From positions 1,798,001 through 1,862,000 of the forward strand of contig NZ_CP054142.1 of assembly GCF_017893965.1 (NCBI RefSeq): a DNA stretch of 64,000 nt, given 5' to 3'. The notes under the pieces were generated by a model, which worked only from the letters and a program-made list of their open reading frames with translations, had not been told where the DNA came from and did no database searches. Positions 32,957 through 42,987 of the stretch are shown one piece after another. Both the position numbers and the translations under genes were made by a program. How positions within the stretch are numbered: the stretch's first letter is position 1; every line of letters begins with the position of its first letter. This DNA comes from Treponema parvum (GTDB lineage Bacteria; Spirochaetota; Spirochaetia; Treponematales; Treponemataceae).

Positions 32957-35101
32957 TCAGCGGACTGTAAGCCAGACTCTGCCCGCGTTAAAACGCCATC
33001 TGTCAAACGCATACGAATCCAACACGGCGGCGGCATCCTCAAGACCGGCGGCCTTTGTTTTTATGATGTAATCGGCGCTCGCTTTCTGATTTTTTTGAAC
33101 GGAAACCCATGACGCACGGGCCATATAATACGGTTGAAGCTGAGAAAGCGGTTGCTGCATGAGATAGGCCATCGTCTCGTTATGCATAAGATAAGTGTCG
33201 TTTAAATCGTATTGAAGTCCCGGCTGGGTAGACCAGAACTGATGCAAAAACGCAAGGGCGTTTTGATCCATCGTGTAGTAAACGGCGGCGACGGTATTTC
33301 TAAAATCCGCGTCGGTAAAAAATATTCCGTGCCAGCCTTCGTGTGCGGTAAAGGTTCTTCTAAGCCATTCCTGGGATTCCTGCGAAATCGAAATAACAGC
33401 ACCGCACCCTGCGTCATAAGCGCCGTCGCTCTTATTTACGATAACTCCGTTTTCCAAAAGAATGTCGCGCAAAAGGTACTCCTTTTGATTTAAAGCGAAG
33501 CCTTGTTTATATGCATCCGAAAAAAAATTCGCCAAAGAAACGGCGCCGTAATCGTACGCATTGTATCCGTGCAGGCTGCCGAGCTCTGAGTCCGTAAGCA
33601 GCTTGCCGCGGTAACCGCTTTTTTCCGCATAAAACGCAAGCCGCCTAAAAAAATCTCTCTGTATCGAATAAGACTTTACGTCAAAGAACAAAACCCCCGG
33701 AAACTGCGGCCATTCAAAAAGCTCGTAGTCCTGTCCCCTCCACGTGCGGCGCTTCCACGATATTACAAGACCGGGATCGCAAACATAGGGGCGAAGCACA
33801 TTTCCGTCTTTTTTTCTAAGCAGTTCCGAGGGCGCTGCTTCCATCAAAACGGATGAAACCAAAGAAGAATTATCGCCGAGCGACACCGTATCGAAGGGAG
33901 ACTGCAGAGCCGCCGCAGGGACGCACTGGGTAAGCCCCTGCCCTTGGATGCCTGTATAGTAAAAGGTAAGTTTTTCTCCTCCGAACGATACAGTCACGGG
34001 AATGATCTTGGCATTGGGTGCTGCGAAAATTTCAGCTGGTTCGGCGGATGCTGACGATCCGGGCACGGCTGTTTTTCCGACGGATTCGGCAGATGAGGCC
34101 GTGTCGGAAACTCCGGCGCCTCCCGGCATCGCGGCGTTTTTTTCAAGCTCCACTGCGAATGTCCCCTCGACCGAAGCCCCTTCCGCAGGCGCAAAGCCCA
34201 CTTTTATAAGCGGCATAAGCGAATCGGCCGTATTTTGCACGGGGAAAACGGACTCTGCACCTGAAAAGTCAAAAGAACGCAGGGCGCTCCCCGCAGTTCC
34301 GCCGTTAGGAGCGAAGGCAAAAAACATTTTACTTTGATCCCATCCTACGACCGGACGAATAAGGCTCGCTTTGACAAATGCGGCGGGCAAGGCGCTGTAA
34401 ACAAAAAAGCCTGAAGGAATTCGGAAATTTCTATCGTCTTTTTCCCGCGAAAAACAAAGCGCCAAAGTAAAACGCACGTCCTTTTCGGAAGCAAAGGAAG
34501 CAAGATCTGCGCTGAAAAGAGGCCTTCCGCCTATTTCTTTTTTAAGTTTTCCGAACGATGCAAAATCTTCTTCGTATAAAAATCCCATCGAAAAGGTTTT
34601 TTGCAGTTTTGAAGTTTTAAGCAGCGAAAGATTTTTCGGAGAAAGTTTTTTAACCGCAGCTTCAAGCGCAAATGCGGCTCCTCCGTTCCTGCCGTACTGA
34701 AGTTCCATGAGAGACTTTTGTTCTTCGGTAAAGGCAAAATAAGCGTAAGACGACCGGACATAAAACGGACCGGATGGAAAAAACCGGCCGGAAGACCGAT
34801 CGGCAGACATATGTGATGAAACGGTAGGCCTTCCTCGTGGAATAAAAGCCTTTTTTGCGTTGCGGTTTACGGCGTATAAAGACGACGGAACGATTTGTTG
34901 GTCTTCAAAAGCGATTTGAAGATGTGAAATTCCCCCTGAATTGCGCACGAGAGTGAACAACAAGGCAAAAATCGATATAAACAAAGCGGCAAAAGCGATC
35001 ACGGCCGAGCGGTTTTTGTTCTTACCTCGTTCAAAAAAACGTTTTATAAGCAATTTTATTACTGAAATTTTCTTGGAAAAGAAAAGAAAAAGCGATTTCA
35101 T
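32957..35101 (-). CDS. Membrane-anchored putative HExxH zinc metallopeptidase
   Basis: A 714-residue protein. A basic N-terminus (to about residue 30) precedes one transmembrane helix (SAVIAFAALFISIFALLFTLV), followed by a large external part. Near the C-terminus HEGWH (587-591) matches the HExxH zinc motif. N641-E642 (NETMAYL) about 50 residues later could supply the third ligand, as in gluzincins. A low-complexity Ala/Ser/Pro/Glu stretch lies near residues 300-350. I do not recognise a named family. It is divergent from the gene at 35149. Confidence 0.6.
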   Translation of the reverse strand: MKSLFLFFSKKISVIKLLIKRFFERGKNKNRSAVIAFAALFISIFALLFTLVRNSGGISHLQIAFEDQQIVPSSLYAVNRNAKKAFIPRGRPTVSSHMSADRSSGRFFPSGPFYVRSSYAYFAFTEEQKSLMELQYGRNGGAAFALEAAVKKLSPKNLSLLKTSKLQKTFSMGFLYEEDFASFGKLKKEIGGRPLFSADLASFASEKDVRFTLALCFSREKDDRNFRIPSGFFVYSALPAAFVKASLIRPVVGWDQSKMFFAFAPNGGTAGSALRSFDFSGAESVFPVQNTADSLMPLIKVGFAPAEGASVEGTFAVELEKNAAMPGGAGVSDTASSAESVGKTAVPGSSASAEPAEIFAAPNAKIIPVTVSFGGEKLTFYYTGIQGQGLTQCVPAAALQSPFDTVSLGDNSSLVSSVLMEAAPSELLRKKDGNVLRPYVCDPGLVISWKRRTWRGQDYELFEWPQFPGVLFFDVKSYSIQRDFFRRLAFYAEKSGYRGKLLTDSELGSLHGYNAYDYGAVSLANFFSDAYKQGFALNQKEYLLRDILLENGVIVNKSDGAYDAGCGAVISISQESQEWLRRTFTAHEGWHGIFFTDADFRNTVAAVYYTMDQNALAFLHQFWSTQPGLQYDLNDTYLMHNETMAYLMQQPLSQLQPYYMARASWVSVQKNQKASADYIIKTKAAGLEDAAAVLDSYAFDRWRFNAGRVWLTVR

Positions 35102-35107
35102 AAACGA

Positions 35108-35140
35108 ATACTACACCGTTTGGCCAAAAAGTGCTATACT
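35108..35140. promoter_or_regulatory. Divergent leaderless-type promoters
   Basis: On the plus strand TATACT (35135-35140), with an extended-10 TG one base before it, lies 8 bases before the ATG at 35149. On the minus strand TAGTAT (35108-35113) lies 6 bases before the ATG at 35101. Neither gene has a Shine-Dalgarno. Confidence 0.5.
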
Positions 35141-35148
35141 TTTTCGTT

Positions 35149-35724
35149 ATGGCGTTTTTTATAGTCCCGCATCCTTCGGACAGGATTTTTCTTGCGGACA
35201 TGCAGAAAAAGCTTTTGCACAGCATAAACAAGTGTAAAACAAACAGGATTTTTCCGTATTTTCCGTTATGGCTTGAGCTTGACGCTATTGGCTCTATTGA
35301 CGCCGCAGCGGAGACCTTCAAAAACCGTCCTGATGTTTGCACGGAAAACTTTCAGGATTTTAGCGGCGAAGAAACGGGCGAATCTTACGCAAAACGAATA
35401 AAAGATGCTTTAAAAAAAATAAAGGACGGGATTTCTCTGGTGCAGACAAAAGACGTCGTCGTAAACAAAAACGGCGTTTTACTTTCGTTTACGGTAGAAT
35501 TCGATAAAAAAAGCTATGTTCAAAATATGACGCTCGGAACTTTTGATATTGAGCCTAGGTCGCCTTTTTTTGAAAATATCGTTCCCCGTGAAATAAAAGA
35601 CGAAACACGCGTTGTTCTTCCTAAGAATTTCCGCGTATTCGAGATAGCGCACGTTAAAAAAGAAGGATATTTTTGGAGCGCCGACGGTTCGCTCTGGGTA
35701 AAGTTAAAAAAAACTCAAAACTAA
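35149..35724 (+). CDS. Conserved hypothetical protein, 191 aa
   Basis: The protein begins MAFFIVPHPSDRIFLADM and has no signal peptide or membrane helix. Its features are an acidic middle, a strand-rich C-terminal half (FDIEPRSPFFENIVPREIKDETRVVLPKNFRVFEIAHV) and a basic end. I do not recognise a family. A GTG 18 bases upstream is possible, but it overlaps the TATACT hexamer. Divergent from the metallopeptidase gene and convergent with pyrE. Confidence 0.6.
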   Translation: MAFFIVPHPSDRIFLADMQKKLLHSINKCKTNRIFPYFPLWLELDAIGSIDAAAETFKNRPDVCTENFQDFSGEETGESYAKRIKDALKKIKDGISLVQTKDVVVNKNGVLLSFTVEFDKKSYVQNMTLGTFDIEPRSPFFENIVPREIKDETRVVLPKNFRVFEIAHVKKEGYFWSADGSLWVKLKKTQN

Positions 35725-35813
35725 ATACCGGATTTTGCCACGGTGTCGGCGAACATAGGCGCACGTCAGTGGAAATCGGCGGAGCCAGAGAACTCCGACG
35801 GACAAAAAAGATT

Positions 35814-36488
35814 TTAAACCGCGCCGTATTTTGCATAGTACGCGTCGATTTTTTCCTTTATCTTGTCTGTGATAATTCCGCCGGGAACATGCAAGGCTTC
35901 TACGACGTCTTTCATGGAAACTATCGCACGTGCGGGGAATCCGTATAAATTTGTGATTTCTTCAAGAGCGCATTTTTCGCCCTTGCCCTTTTCCATACGG
36001 TCAAGGCTTACTATGAGACCGACTATTTTAACCGAATCCGGAGACGAACACTGAGATTTTATGACGGGCAATGTTTCTTCTATAGATTTGCCCGAAGTCG
36101 TAACGTCTTCGATCATGACAATCCTGTCGCCGTCAATTATCTTGCTTCCGAGTAAAATTCCCGTGTCGCCGTGATCTTTTATTTCCTTTCTGTTCGAACA
36201 GTAGCGAATTTCTTTGCCGTAAAGACGGCTGTAAGCGATTACCGTTGCTACGGCAAGCGGGATTCCCTTGTAAGACGGGCCGAACAATATGTCAAAGTCG
36301 TCTCCGAAATTTTCACGGATCGCTTTTGCATAAAATTCCCCGAGCCGCACAAGCTGCGAACCTGTAACGTATGCGCCCGCGTTCATAAAAAACGGAGAGA
36401 GCCGGCCACTCTTAAGCGTAAACTCACCGAATTTTAAAACCTGCGACGATATCATAAAATCTATAAATTCTTTTTTGTAGTCTTCCAT
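35814..36488 (-). CDS. pyrE: Orotate phosphoribosyltransferase
   Basis: A 224-residue PRTase that converts orotate and PRPP to OMP in pyrimidine synthesis. The PRPP loop is VMIEDVTTSGKS; upstream motifs LKSGRLSPFF and GPSYKGIPLA are conserved. A longer frame from 36569 exists, but the family start is MEDYKKEFIDFM at 36488. A TACTAT hexamer ends 6 bases before this ATG. Confidence 0.95.
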   Translation of the reverse strand: MEDYKKEFIDFMISSQVLKFGEFTLKSGRLSPFFMNAGAYVTGSQLVRLGEFYAKAIRENFGDDFDILFGPSYKGIPLAVATVIAYSRLYGKEIRYCSNRKEIKDHGDTGILLGSKIIDGDRIVMIEDVTTSGKSIEETLPVIKSQCSSPDSVKIVGLIVSLDRMEKGKGEKCALEEITNLYGFPARAIVSMKDVVEALHVPGGIITDKIKEKIDAYYAKYGAV

Positions 36489-36494
36489 GACAAG

Positions 36495-36524
36495 ATAGTA
36501 ACATAAGGATAATTTTAAAGTCCA
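36495..36524 (-). promoter_or_regulatory. pyrE promoter (leaderless geometry)
   Basis: On the minus strand TGGACT (36519-36524) and TACTAT (36495-36500) are spaced 18 bases apart, with an extended-10 TG. The predicted start is the A of the pyrE ATG at 36488. Confidence 0.5.
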
Positions 36525-36558
36525 CAGATATTCGGCGGCGGCAAAGACGCAGCCGAAT

Positions 36559-36587
36559 TTGATTTTCAACGCAAAAAATGATATAAT
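36559..36587 (+). promoter_or_regulatory. Antiporter gene promoter
   Basis: TTGATT (36559-36564) and a perfect TATAAT (36582-36587) are 17 bases apart, with TG one base before the -10. The predicted leader is about 160 nt and ends in a GGGAGA ribosome-binding site. Confidence 0.65.
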
Positions 36588-36755
36588 TTTGCGTCAAATG
36601 CAAATATTTCTTTGTTTTTCAGAAAAATAACGCGTTTTTCATTTTTTATGGAGAATGATAAAAAGCACCGGCTAAAATACCGCCGCTACTTTTGTTAAAC
36701 AGGCTTGAAACTTCGTTGCGAGAGCCTGCAAAAGTTTTTATGGGAGAAGCCATTT

Positions 36756-38825
36756 ATGGAACAAAACATTACCGAAGTTATGACGCATCTGGTCTTTCAG
36801 ATTGCAGTGATCATTTTTGCAGTGCGGATATTCGGAAATCTGGCGGAAAAAGTCGGTATTCCTTCCGTCTTAGGAGAACTGGTCGCAGGAATAATAATAG
36901 GGCCGTATGCGCTCGGAACAATTCCTTTGCCGGGATTTGCAGACGGACTTTTCCCGCTCAATTCGGCTTCACTTGCGGTAACTCCGGAACTTTATTCGTT
37001 TTCGATACTGGCATCGATCATTCTCCTGTTTTCGTCGGGAATAGAAACGGATCTTAAACTGTTCCTTAAATATTCCGTTACGGGTGGAATAATAGGATTC
37101 GGCGGAGTGGCCGTTTCTTTTTTGCTCGGGAATATAACCGCGATGATCATGCTTAAAACAAATTTTATGGATGTGCGGAGCCTTTTTTTAGGAATTATGT
37201 CTACGGCGACTTCAGTAGGAATCACGGCGCGCATTCTCTCCGACAAAAAAAAGATGGATTCGCCCGAAGGCGTTACGATACTTGCGGCGGCCGTCTTTGA
37301 CGACGTTTTGGGAATCGTATTGCTGGCGGTAGTCATGGGAATCGTTTCCGCCCTCTCTGGCGGAGCTGCGGTTTCAGGCGGAAAGATAGGACTTATCGCA
37401 TTCAAAGCGTTTTCCATATGGCTTGTTTTTACCGCGCTGAGTATAATTTTTTCAAAGCAGATCGCGCGTTTCGTACGGCTTTTTGGCGGCTCGTCGGACT
37501 TTACCATAGCCTCGTTCGGCATTGCGCTGGTGCTTGCCGGTATTTTCGAAAAGCACGGACTTGCGATGATAATAGGAGCATATACGACAGGCCTTGCCCT
37601 TTCGAGCACTGAAATAGCTCCGGTAATACAAGAAAAAATCCACGGAATATATAAGTTTTTTGTGCCTATTTTCTTTGCCGTAATGGGTATGAGCGTAAAC
37701 ATAAGGGAACTCGCAAATCCTGCAGTTCTCATATTCGGCTTTGTCTATACTGCCCTTGCTATAATCGCAAAAATAATAGGCTGCGGCGGACCCGCCTTCC
37801 TGTTGGGATTCAATTTGAAAGGCGCAATAAGAATCGGCGCAGGCATGATTCCGCGCGGCGAAGTAGCTCTCATAATCGCCGGAATAGGACTTACGGCCAA
37901 GGTAATAGATCAGGAACTTTTCAGCGTAATAATACTGATGACTCTTGTAACCACTCTGGCGGCTCCCCCTCTTTTAAATGTGCTTTTAGGAATAAAGGGA
38001 CGCGGCACCCGCAAAGAAATAAAATCGTCCGAAAGTCAGCAGTTTATTTGGGACTTTAAAGACGAAGAAATCGCTACTCTTATCCTTGACATGTTCATAG
38101 AAGAATTGCGCAAAGAAGGTTTTTACATTCAAATGCTCAATATAGCCGAAGGTGTCGCGCAGGCGCGAAAAGGCGACGTTTCTCTTGCAGTCGCTGCGGA
38201 AGGTTCGAAGCTCAATATTCAGACGGCTATGGAAGACATGGGCTTTGTAAAGGGTGAAATATATGAAGTTGTCCTCAGACTGAATAATTCGCTTTGCTCG
38301 CTCGAAGCCCTAAAAAACACAAACGCCCTAAAACAGGGACTCATAAATTCCGAAAACCGCGTGGAACCGGCTATTATAAAAGTTATTTCAAAGGACGTTA
38401 TAAGCAGTGAGCTTAAAAGCACAAACAAGGAAGATGTGCTTGAAGAACTTGTTTGGCTGCTTGAAAAATCGGGCAAGGTGATCGATCACAAAGCCGTTCT
38501 TGCGGACATAAAAGCGCGTGAAAATATCATGAGCACGGGGCTTGAAAACGGCATCGCGCTGCCGCATGCAAAGTCGGACGGCGTAAAAGAGATCTGCGTA
38601 GCCTTCGGTATAAAAAAAGAAGGACTGGACTTTAATTCGCTGGATAAAAAACCCGCCAAAATATTTGTGATGATAGTTTCCCCGAAAAGCGGAGAATCGC
38701 CTCAGATGCAGGTAATGTCGTCGGTAACGGGCATCCTGCAAAAAACCGAATTGCGCGACAAGCTTCTTGCGGCAAACGGCGCGGATGAAATTTTATCTGT
38801 CATAGAATCCGTGAATAAAAAATAG
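36756..38825 (+). CDS. CPA2-type Na+/H+ or K+/H+ antiporter fused to a PTS EIIA domain
   Basis: A 689-residue protein. Residues about 1-420 form a 12-13-helix cation:proton antiporter (ELVAGIIIGPYALG, ASTATSVGITAR-like core, GAGMIPRGEVALIIAG). A linker of about 100 residues follows. The C-terminal 150 residues are a fructose/mannitol-type EIIA domain with the phospho-His motif ALPHAK. The fusion suggests that ion exchange is gated by PTS phosphorylation state. An upstream start at 36705 exists; the ATG at 36756 with GGGAGA at good spacing is preferred. Confidence 0.92.
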   Translation: MEQNITEVMTHLVFQIAVIIFAVRIFGNLAEKVGIPSVLGELVAGIIIGPYALGTIPLPGFADGLFPLNSASLAVTPELYSFSILASIILLFSSGIETDLKLFLKYSVTGGIIGFGGVAVSFLLGNITAMIMLKTNFMDVRSLFLGIMSTATSVGITARILSDKKKMDSPEGVTILAAAVFDDVLGIVLLAVVMGIVSALSGGAAVSGGKIGLIAFKAFSIWLVFTALSIIFSKQIARFVRLFGGSSDFTIASFGIALVLAGIFEKHGLAMIIGAYTTGLALSSTEIAPVIQEKIHGIYKFFVPIFFAVMGMSVNIRELANPAVLIFGFVYTALAIIAKIIGCGGPAFLLGFNLKGAIRIGAGMIPRGEVALIIAGIGLTAKVIDQELFSVIILMTLVTTLAAPPLLNVLLGIKGRGTRKEIKSSESQQFIWDFKDEEIATLILDMFIEELRKEGFYIQMLNIAEGVAQARKGDVSLAVAAEGSKLNIQTAMEDMGFVKGEIYEVVLRLNNSLCSLEALKNTNALKQGLINSENRVEPAIIKVISKDVISSELKSTNKEDVLEELVWLLEKSGKVIDHKAVLADIKARENIMSTGLENGIALPHAKSDGVKEICVAFGIKKEGLDFNSLDKKPAKIFVMIVSPKSGESPQMQVMSSVTGILQKTELRDKLLAANGADEILSVIESVNKK

Positions 38826-38847
38826 GCCTTTTGAAAAAGACGCCGTC

Positions 38848-38880
38848 CTTTTCAAGCCGCGAGAGACGCGGCTTGAAAAG
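38848..38880. terminator. Long perfect hairpin between convergent genes
   Basis: CTTTTCAAGCCGCG (38848-38861) pairs perfectly with CGCGGCTTGAAAAG (38867-38880) around an AGAGA loop, giving a 14-bp stem. No long T tract follows, though the stem ends in A/T. It probably ends both the antiporter and icd transcripts. Confidence 0.7.
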
Positions 38881-38936
38881 CTGCAAACAGACTTCACAAA
38901 ATCTTCGCCGCTCACGCACGCTCACAATCGCCCTTA

Positions 38937-40130
38937 CTACAAGCGCTCCGCGATTTTGTCTATAAACTGCCAAGAATCCAGAACTTCGGTCTTGCCCTGC
39001 GCTATTCCGGCCAGATCGCCCGTCATATAGCCGCTTTCGATGGTTTTTATCGTAGCATCTTCGAGTTTACGGGCAAAGCCGCACAGATCCGGAGTGCCGT
39101 CAAGTTCTCCGCGTTTTGAAAGCGCCCCGCTCCACGCAAAAATAAGCGCGACTGGGTTTGTAGAAGTTTTTTCGCCTTTCAGATAGCGGTAATAATGCTT
39201 TTGAACGGTTCCGTGAGCGGCTTCATATTCAAAAACGCCTTCAGGGTTTACAAGAACGCTCGTCATCATAGCAAGACTCCCGTTAGCAGAAGCGAGCATG
39301 TCGCTCATGACGTCTCCGTCATAGTTTTTGCATATCCATAAAATTCCGCCCTCGCTTTTCATAATCCTCGCGACGGCATCGTCGATGAGAGTGTAATTGT
39401 ACGACAAGCCCAGTTTTTCAAATTTTTCTTTAAACTCTCTGTCATAAACAGTCTGAAATATATCTTTAAAAGTTCCGTCATAAGTTTTTGAAATAGTGTC
39501 TTTTGCGCCGAACCAAGCCGACATTTTTTCATTAAGAGCGAACATAAAACAACTTCTCGCAAACGCCCCTATGGAAGAATCCAGGTTATGGATTCCCTGT
39601 ATGATCCCGGGAGAATCCATTTCCATAATTGTCTTACGGATGATTTTTCCGTCGTTTCCCGTAAATACAAGTTCGGCCTTGCCCGGACAGTCGGTTTTGA
39701 TTTCGCAATTTTTGTATACGTCCCCGTAAGCGTGCCGCCCTATGACAATGGGTTTTTTCCAGCAGGAAACCGTTCCGTGCAGATTTGAAGCCAAAATCGG
39801 TTTTCTAAAAACCGTTCCGTCAAGTTCAGCGCGGATTATTCCGTTGGGACTTGGAGTCAGACGTTTTAATTTATATTCTTCGACGCGTGCGGCGTTCGAC
39901 GTGATCGTAGCGCATTTTACGCCTATCCCGAGACGGCGAATAGCTTTTGCGGATTCGTAAGTGATCTCATCATCGAATTCGTCGCGGTTTTTAAGAGCCA
40001 AGTCGTAATATTCGGTCTTCAATTCGACAAAGGGATACAAAAGTTTGTCTTTTATAACTTTCCACAAAACACGGGTCATTTCGTCGCCGTCGAGTTCGGC
40101 GACAGCGTTTTTCATGTAAATCTTACTCAT
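38937..40130 (-). CDS. icd: NADP-dependent isocitrate dehydrogenase (eukaryotic-like type)
   Basis: A 397-residue enzyme of the homodimeric NADP-IDH group. Conserved segments are AELDGDEMTRVLWK, TSNAARVEEYKLKRLTPSPNG, the IVIGRHAYGDVY block and EAAHGTVQKHY...STNPVALIFAW. It oxidatively decarboxylates isocitrate to 2-oxoglutarate. The divergent aconitase gene at 40520 supplies its substrate. A TATAAT ends 8 bases before the ATG. Confidence 0.95.
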   Translation of the reverse strand: MSKIYMKNAVAELDGDEMTRVLWKVIKDKLLYPFVELKTEYYDLALKNRDEFDDEITYESAKAIRRLGIGVKCATITSNAARVEEYKLKRLTPSPNGIIRAELDGTVFRKPILASNLHGTVSCWKKPIVIGRHAYGDVYKNCEIKTDCPGKAELVFTGNDGKIIRKTIMEMDSPGIIQGIHNLDSSIGAFARSCFMFALNEKMSAWFGAKDTISKTYDGTFKDIFQTVYDREFKEKFEKLGLSYNYTLIDDAVARIMKSEGGILWICKNYDGDVMSDMLASANGSLAMMTSVLVNPEGVFEYEAAHGTVQKHYYRYLKGEKTSTNPVALIFAWSGALSKRGELDGTPDLCGFARKLEDATIKTIESGYMTGDLAGIAQGKTEVLDSWQFIDKIAERL

Positions 40131-40138
40131 AGCGTTAA

Positions 40139-40167
40139 ATTATACATAGACGGCGCGTACCGTGCAA
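40139..40167 (-). promoter_or_regulatory. icd promoter (leaderless geometry)
   Basis: On the minus strand TTGCAC (40162-40167) and a perfect TATAAT (40139-40144) are 17 bases apart. The predicted start near 40132 leaves a 2-nt leader. Confidence 0.6.
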
Positions 40168-40519
40168 GGCGGAATTTGAACCCGAGCCGGAAAACCGCCC
40201 TCCAGAAACCGAGCCGAAAACCAACCGCGACCGGGAATCAAACGCAAGCGGGAACCGATCGCTCAGGGAAACCGACGGGGCCTCGCCCATAAAAACCGCG
40301 CCGGCAAATGTCGAAAAATTACGGGAAAGTTATAGGAAAGACTGCGCTCCCGAAAGCGTCCTGCCGTCCACACGACAAAATCCGCCGTTTCCTCAGCAAC
40401 GCCCCATTTCCTTCTCCTGCCGTTCGCCGCATATTTTAATCAAGGATATTGAAAAAACGCCGGATACGGTATATTTTATCCGTAAATTATTTGTTTCTAA
40501 ACAAAACGCGGGGTTCGGC
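40168..40519 (+). promoter_or_regulatory. icd-acn intergenic region with acn promoter candidate
   Basis: About 350 bases without a gene. Between about 40180 and 40300 there is a degenerate repetition of short ACCGA/AACCG words with purine-rich linkers. TTGAAA (40449-40454) with TATATT (40470-40475) or TATTTT (40472-40477) is a plausible acn promoter. The spacing to the acn ATG gives a leader of about 40 nt. Confidence 0.4.
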
Positions 40520-42838
40520 ATGATAAAACTGTATGAAGGCGGCGCATATCTTTTTGACGGAATAAAAATACTTTCGGAAAAGGAAGCTGCGGGAGAACTT
40601 TCCCGAAGGCACATAACAAAAGACGAAGCGAAAAAAGGTACAATCGCTTATTCCATCCTAAAGGCTCACAACCATTCCGGCAACATGAACGATTTGCGGC
40701 TCAGATTTGACGCTATGGCTTCCCACGACATAACATTCGTAGGAATTATACAGACGGCGATGGCTTCCGGTATGAAGGAATTTCCGGTTCCCTACGTACT
40801 GACAAACTGCCATAATTCCCTTTGCGCCGTAGGCGGAACTATAAACGAAGACGATCATATGTTCGGCCTTTCCGCATGCAAAAAATTCGGCGGAATATTT
40901 GTTCCCCCGCACATAGCGGTTATACATCAATATATGAGAGAAGCCATGGCCGGCTGCTCAAAAATGATCCTAGCTTCGGACAGCCACACCCGCTACGGAG
41001 CTCTTGGAACCATGGCGGTAGGAGAAGGCGGAGGAGAACTTGTAAAACAGCTTTTGCAAGACACATACGACATAGCTTATCCTGAAATTGTGGGAGTTTA
41101 CCTTGAAGGAAGCCCCAGCCCTGCCGTGGGACCGCAAGACATAGCACTGGCCATTATAGGAAAGGTATTTAAAAACGGCTACGTAAAGAATAAGGTAATG
41201 GAATTCGTCGGACCGGGAATCGCTTCGATGTCTGCAGATTATAGAAACGGAATAGACGTTATGACCACGGAAACCACATGCTGGTCGTCCATATGGAAAA
41301 CCGATGAGGAAATAAAAAATTACCTTATAACGCACGGCCGTGAAAATGAGTACAAGGAACTTAATCCTTCCGCCGTCGCCTATTACGACGGGATGATCCG
41401 CGTAAACCTGTCCGAAATAAAACCCATGATAGCTCTTCCGTTCCATCCGAGCAATGTTTACACAATAAAGGACTTTACAGCGAATGCAGGCGATATACTG
41501 CGCACGATAGAAAAAGATGCCGAAACAAAATTCGACGGCAGGGTAAAACCGGATCTTACCGGCAAACTTAAAAACGGCAAATTTCACGTTCAGCAAGGAA
41601 TAATCGCAGGCTGCGCAGGAGGAAACTATACGAACGTCATTCAGGCGGCGCACATTCTTAAAGACAAAAACTGCGGCGACGGAGAATTCTCTCTTTCCGT
41701 TTATCCTTCGTCGCAGCCGGTCTATTTTGAACTTGTAAAAAACGGAGCTCTATCGGACCTCATACAGGCGGGAGTCACCGTAAAAACCGCCTACTGCGGC
41801 CCTTGCTTCGGCGCCGGCGACACCCCTGCCAACGAAGCCTTCAGCATACGTCACACGACACGGAATTTTCCGAACCGTGAAGGCTCGAAGCCCGGTAACG
41901 GACAAATTTCTTCGGTGGCGTTGATGGACGCGCGCTCAATAGCGGCTACGGCTGTCAACAAAGGAATTTTAACTTCCGCTGAAGACATCTCAGACCTCTC
42001 GGAAGCAAATGCGTATACCGAATATCATTTTAACGAAAACATATACAAAAACAGGGTTTATCAGGGATTCGGAAAGGCCGAACCTTCGGAAAACCTCGTC
42101 TACGGCCCAAACATAAAACCGTGGCCCGAACAAAAAGCTCTGTTTCCGAATATACTTTTAAAAGTTTGTGCAAAGATAATGGACGCCGTCACTACTACGG
42201 ATGAACTGATTCCTTCGGGGGAAACTTCGTCGTACCGCTCAAATCCGATCGGCCTTGCGGAATTTACACTGTCGAGGCGCGATCCTGAGTACGTAGGCAG
42301 GGCAAAGGCCGTGTTTAGCGAAGAAAAGGAACGCTCAGATGATCCGGCGGCTTTTTCCAAAACAAAGACTGCGAAAGAACTTTTAAAACTGATCAATTCC
42401 GTTCCGGGCTGTGCCGACATCGATTTTAATACTATAGAAATCGGTTCCGTAATTTACGCCGTAAAACCCGGAGACGGTTCCGCACGCGAACAGGCGGCAA
42501 GCTGCCAAAGAGTCTTAGGAGGACTGGCAAACATCGCGCGCGAATATGCTACAAAACGATACCGTTCGAACGTCATAAACTGGGGAATGCTGCCGCTCCT
42601 TATGGAAGGCGAGCCTGATTTTGAAAACGGTTCTTACATATTTGTGCCTGAAATTCTAAAAGCCCTTGACGGCGACATGCAGCACATTAAGGCGTACGTT
42701 CTTCCATCTTTGGAGAAAAATGAAGGTTCCGGAAAAATAAAACAGATAGAATTTCACATAGCGGAACTTACGGAATCCGAAAAACGGATAATAAAAGACG
42801 GCTGTCTGATCAACTTCAACAGGAACAGAATAAGCTGA
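40520..42838 (+). CDS. Aconitate hydratase (hydratase of the 750-residue type)
   Basis: A 772-residue member of the aconitase superfamily. Conserved motifs are [45 protein letters not shown] with the cluster Cys residues, and RNFPNREGS. The C-terminal swivel domain contains [15 protein letters not shown]. It isomerises citrate and isocitrate via a [4Fe-4S] cluster. It is divergent from icd, consistent with a partial oxidative citrate branch. The family contains related dehydratases, so substrate specificity is probable rather than certain. Confidence 0.88.
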   Translation: MIKLYEGGAYLFDGIKILSEKEAAGELSRRHITKDEAKKGTIAYSILKAHNHSGNMNDLRLRFDAMASHDITFVGIIQTAMASGMKEFPVPYVLTNCHNSLCAVGGTINEDDHMFGLSACKKFGGIFVPPHIAVIHQYMREAMAGCSKMILASDSHTRYGALGTMAVGEGGGELVKQLLQDTYDIAYPEIVGVYLEGSPSPAVGPQDIALAIIGKVFKNGYVKNKVMEFVGPGIASMSADYRNGIDVMTTETTCWSSIWKTDEEIKNYLITHGRENEYKELNPSAVAYYDGMIRVNLSEIKPMIALPFHPSNVYTIKDFTANAGDILRTIEKDAETKFDGRVKPDLTGKLKNGKFHVQQGIIAGCAGGNYTNVIQAAHILKDKNCGDGEFSLSVYPSSQPVYFELVKNGALSDLIQAGVTVKTAYCGPCFGAGDTPANEAFSIRHTTRNFPNREGSKPGNGQISSVALMDARSIAATAVNKGILTSAEDISDLSEANAYTEYHFNENIYKNRVYQGFGKAEPSENLVYGPNIKPWPEQKALFPNILLKVCAKIMDAVTTTDELIPSGETSSYRSNPIGLAEFTLSRRDPEYVGRAKAVFSEEKERSDDPAAFSKTKTAKELLKLINSVPGCADIDFNTIEIGSVIYAVKPGDGSAREQAASCQRVLGGLANIAREYATKRYRSNVINWGMLPLLMEGEPDFENGSYIFVPEILKALDGDMQHIKAYVLPSLEKNEGSGKIKQIEFHIAELTESEKRIIKDGCLINFNRNRIS

Positions 42839-42902
42839 TTCGGCATAAATCGCGTAAACTTTAACTCGAAGCTTAGTGCGACAAAGCCGGCCGCAAAAAT
42901 CA

Positions 42903-42956
42903 ACAACCTCGCCGCAGATTCGCAGCAAAGCTTAAAGCGGCGTCAACGTATTGAAC
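42903..42956 (+). repeat. Dispersed repeat, copy A (intergenic)
   Basis: Nineteen bases at 42903-42921 recur exactly at 44375-44393. The flanking similarity continues (AGCAAA, CGGC, TATTGAAC) with substitutions and a gap. Copy A lies in the acn-glycosyltransferase spacer, copy B inside the DEAD-box helicase gene. Confidence 0.6.
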
Positions 42957-42987
42957 TCTCCGCAAAATAAAAGAGAAACGCGAAAAG

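Noticed and set aside
40970-41653. Minus-strand frame of 227 codons opposite aconitase
   Set aside because: Shadow frame; the aconitase motifs on the plus strand are unambiguous.
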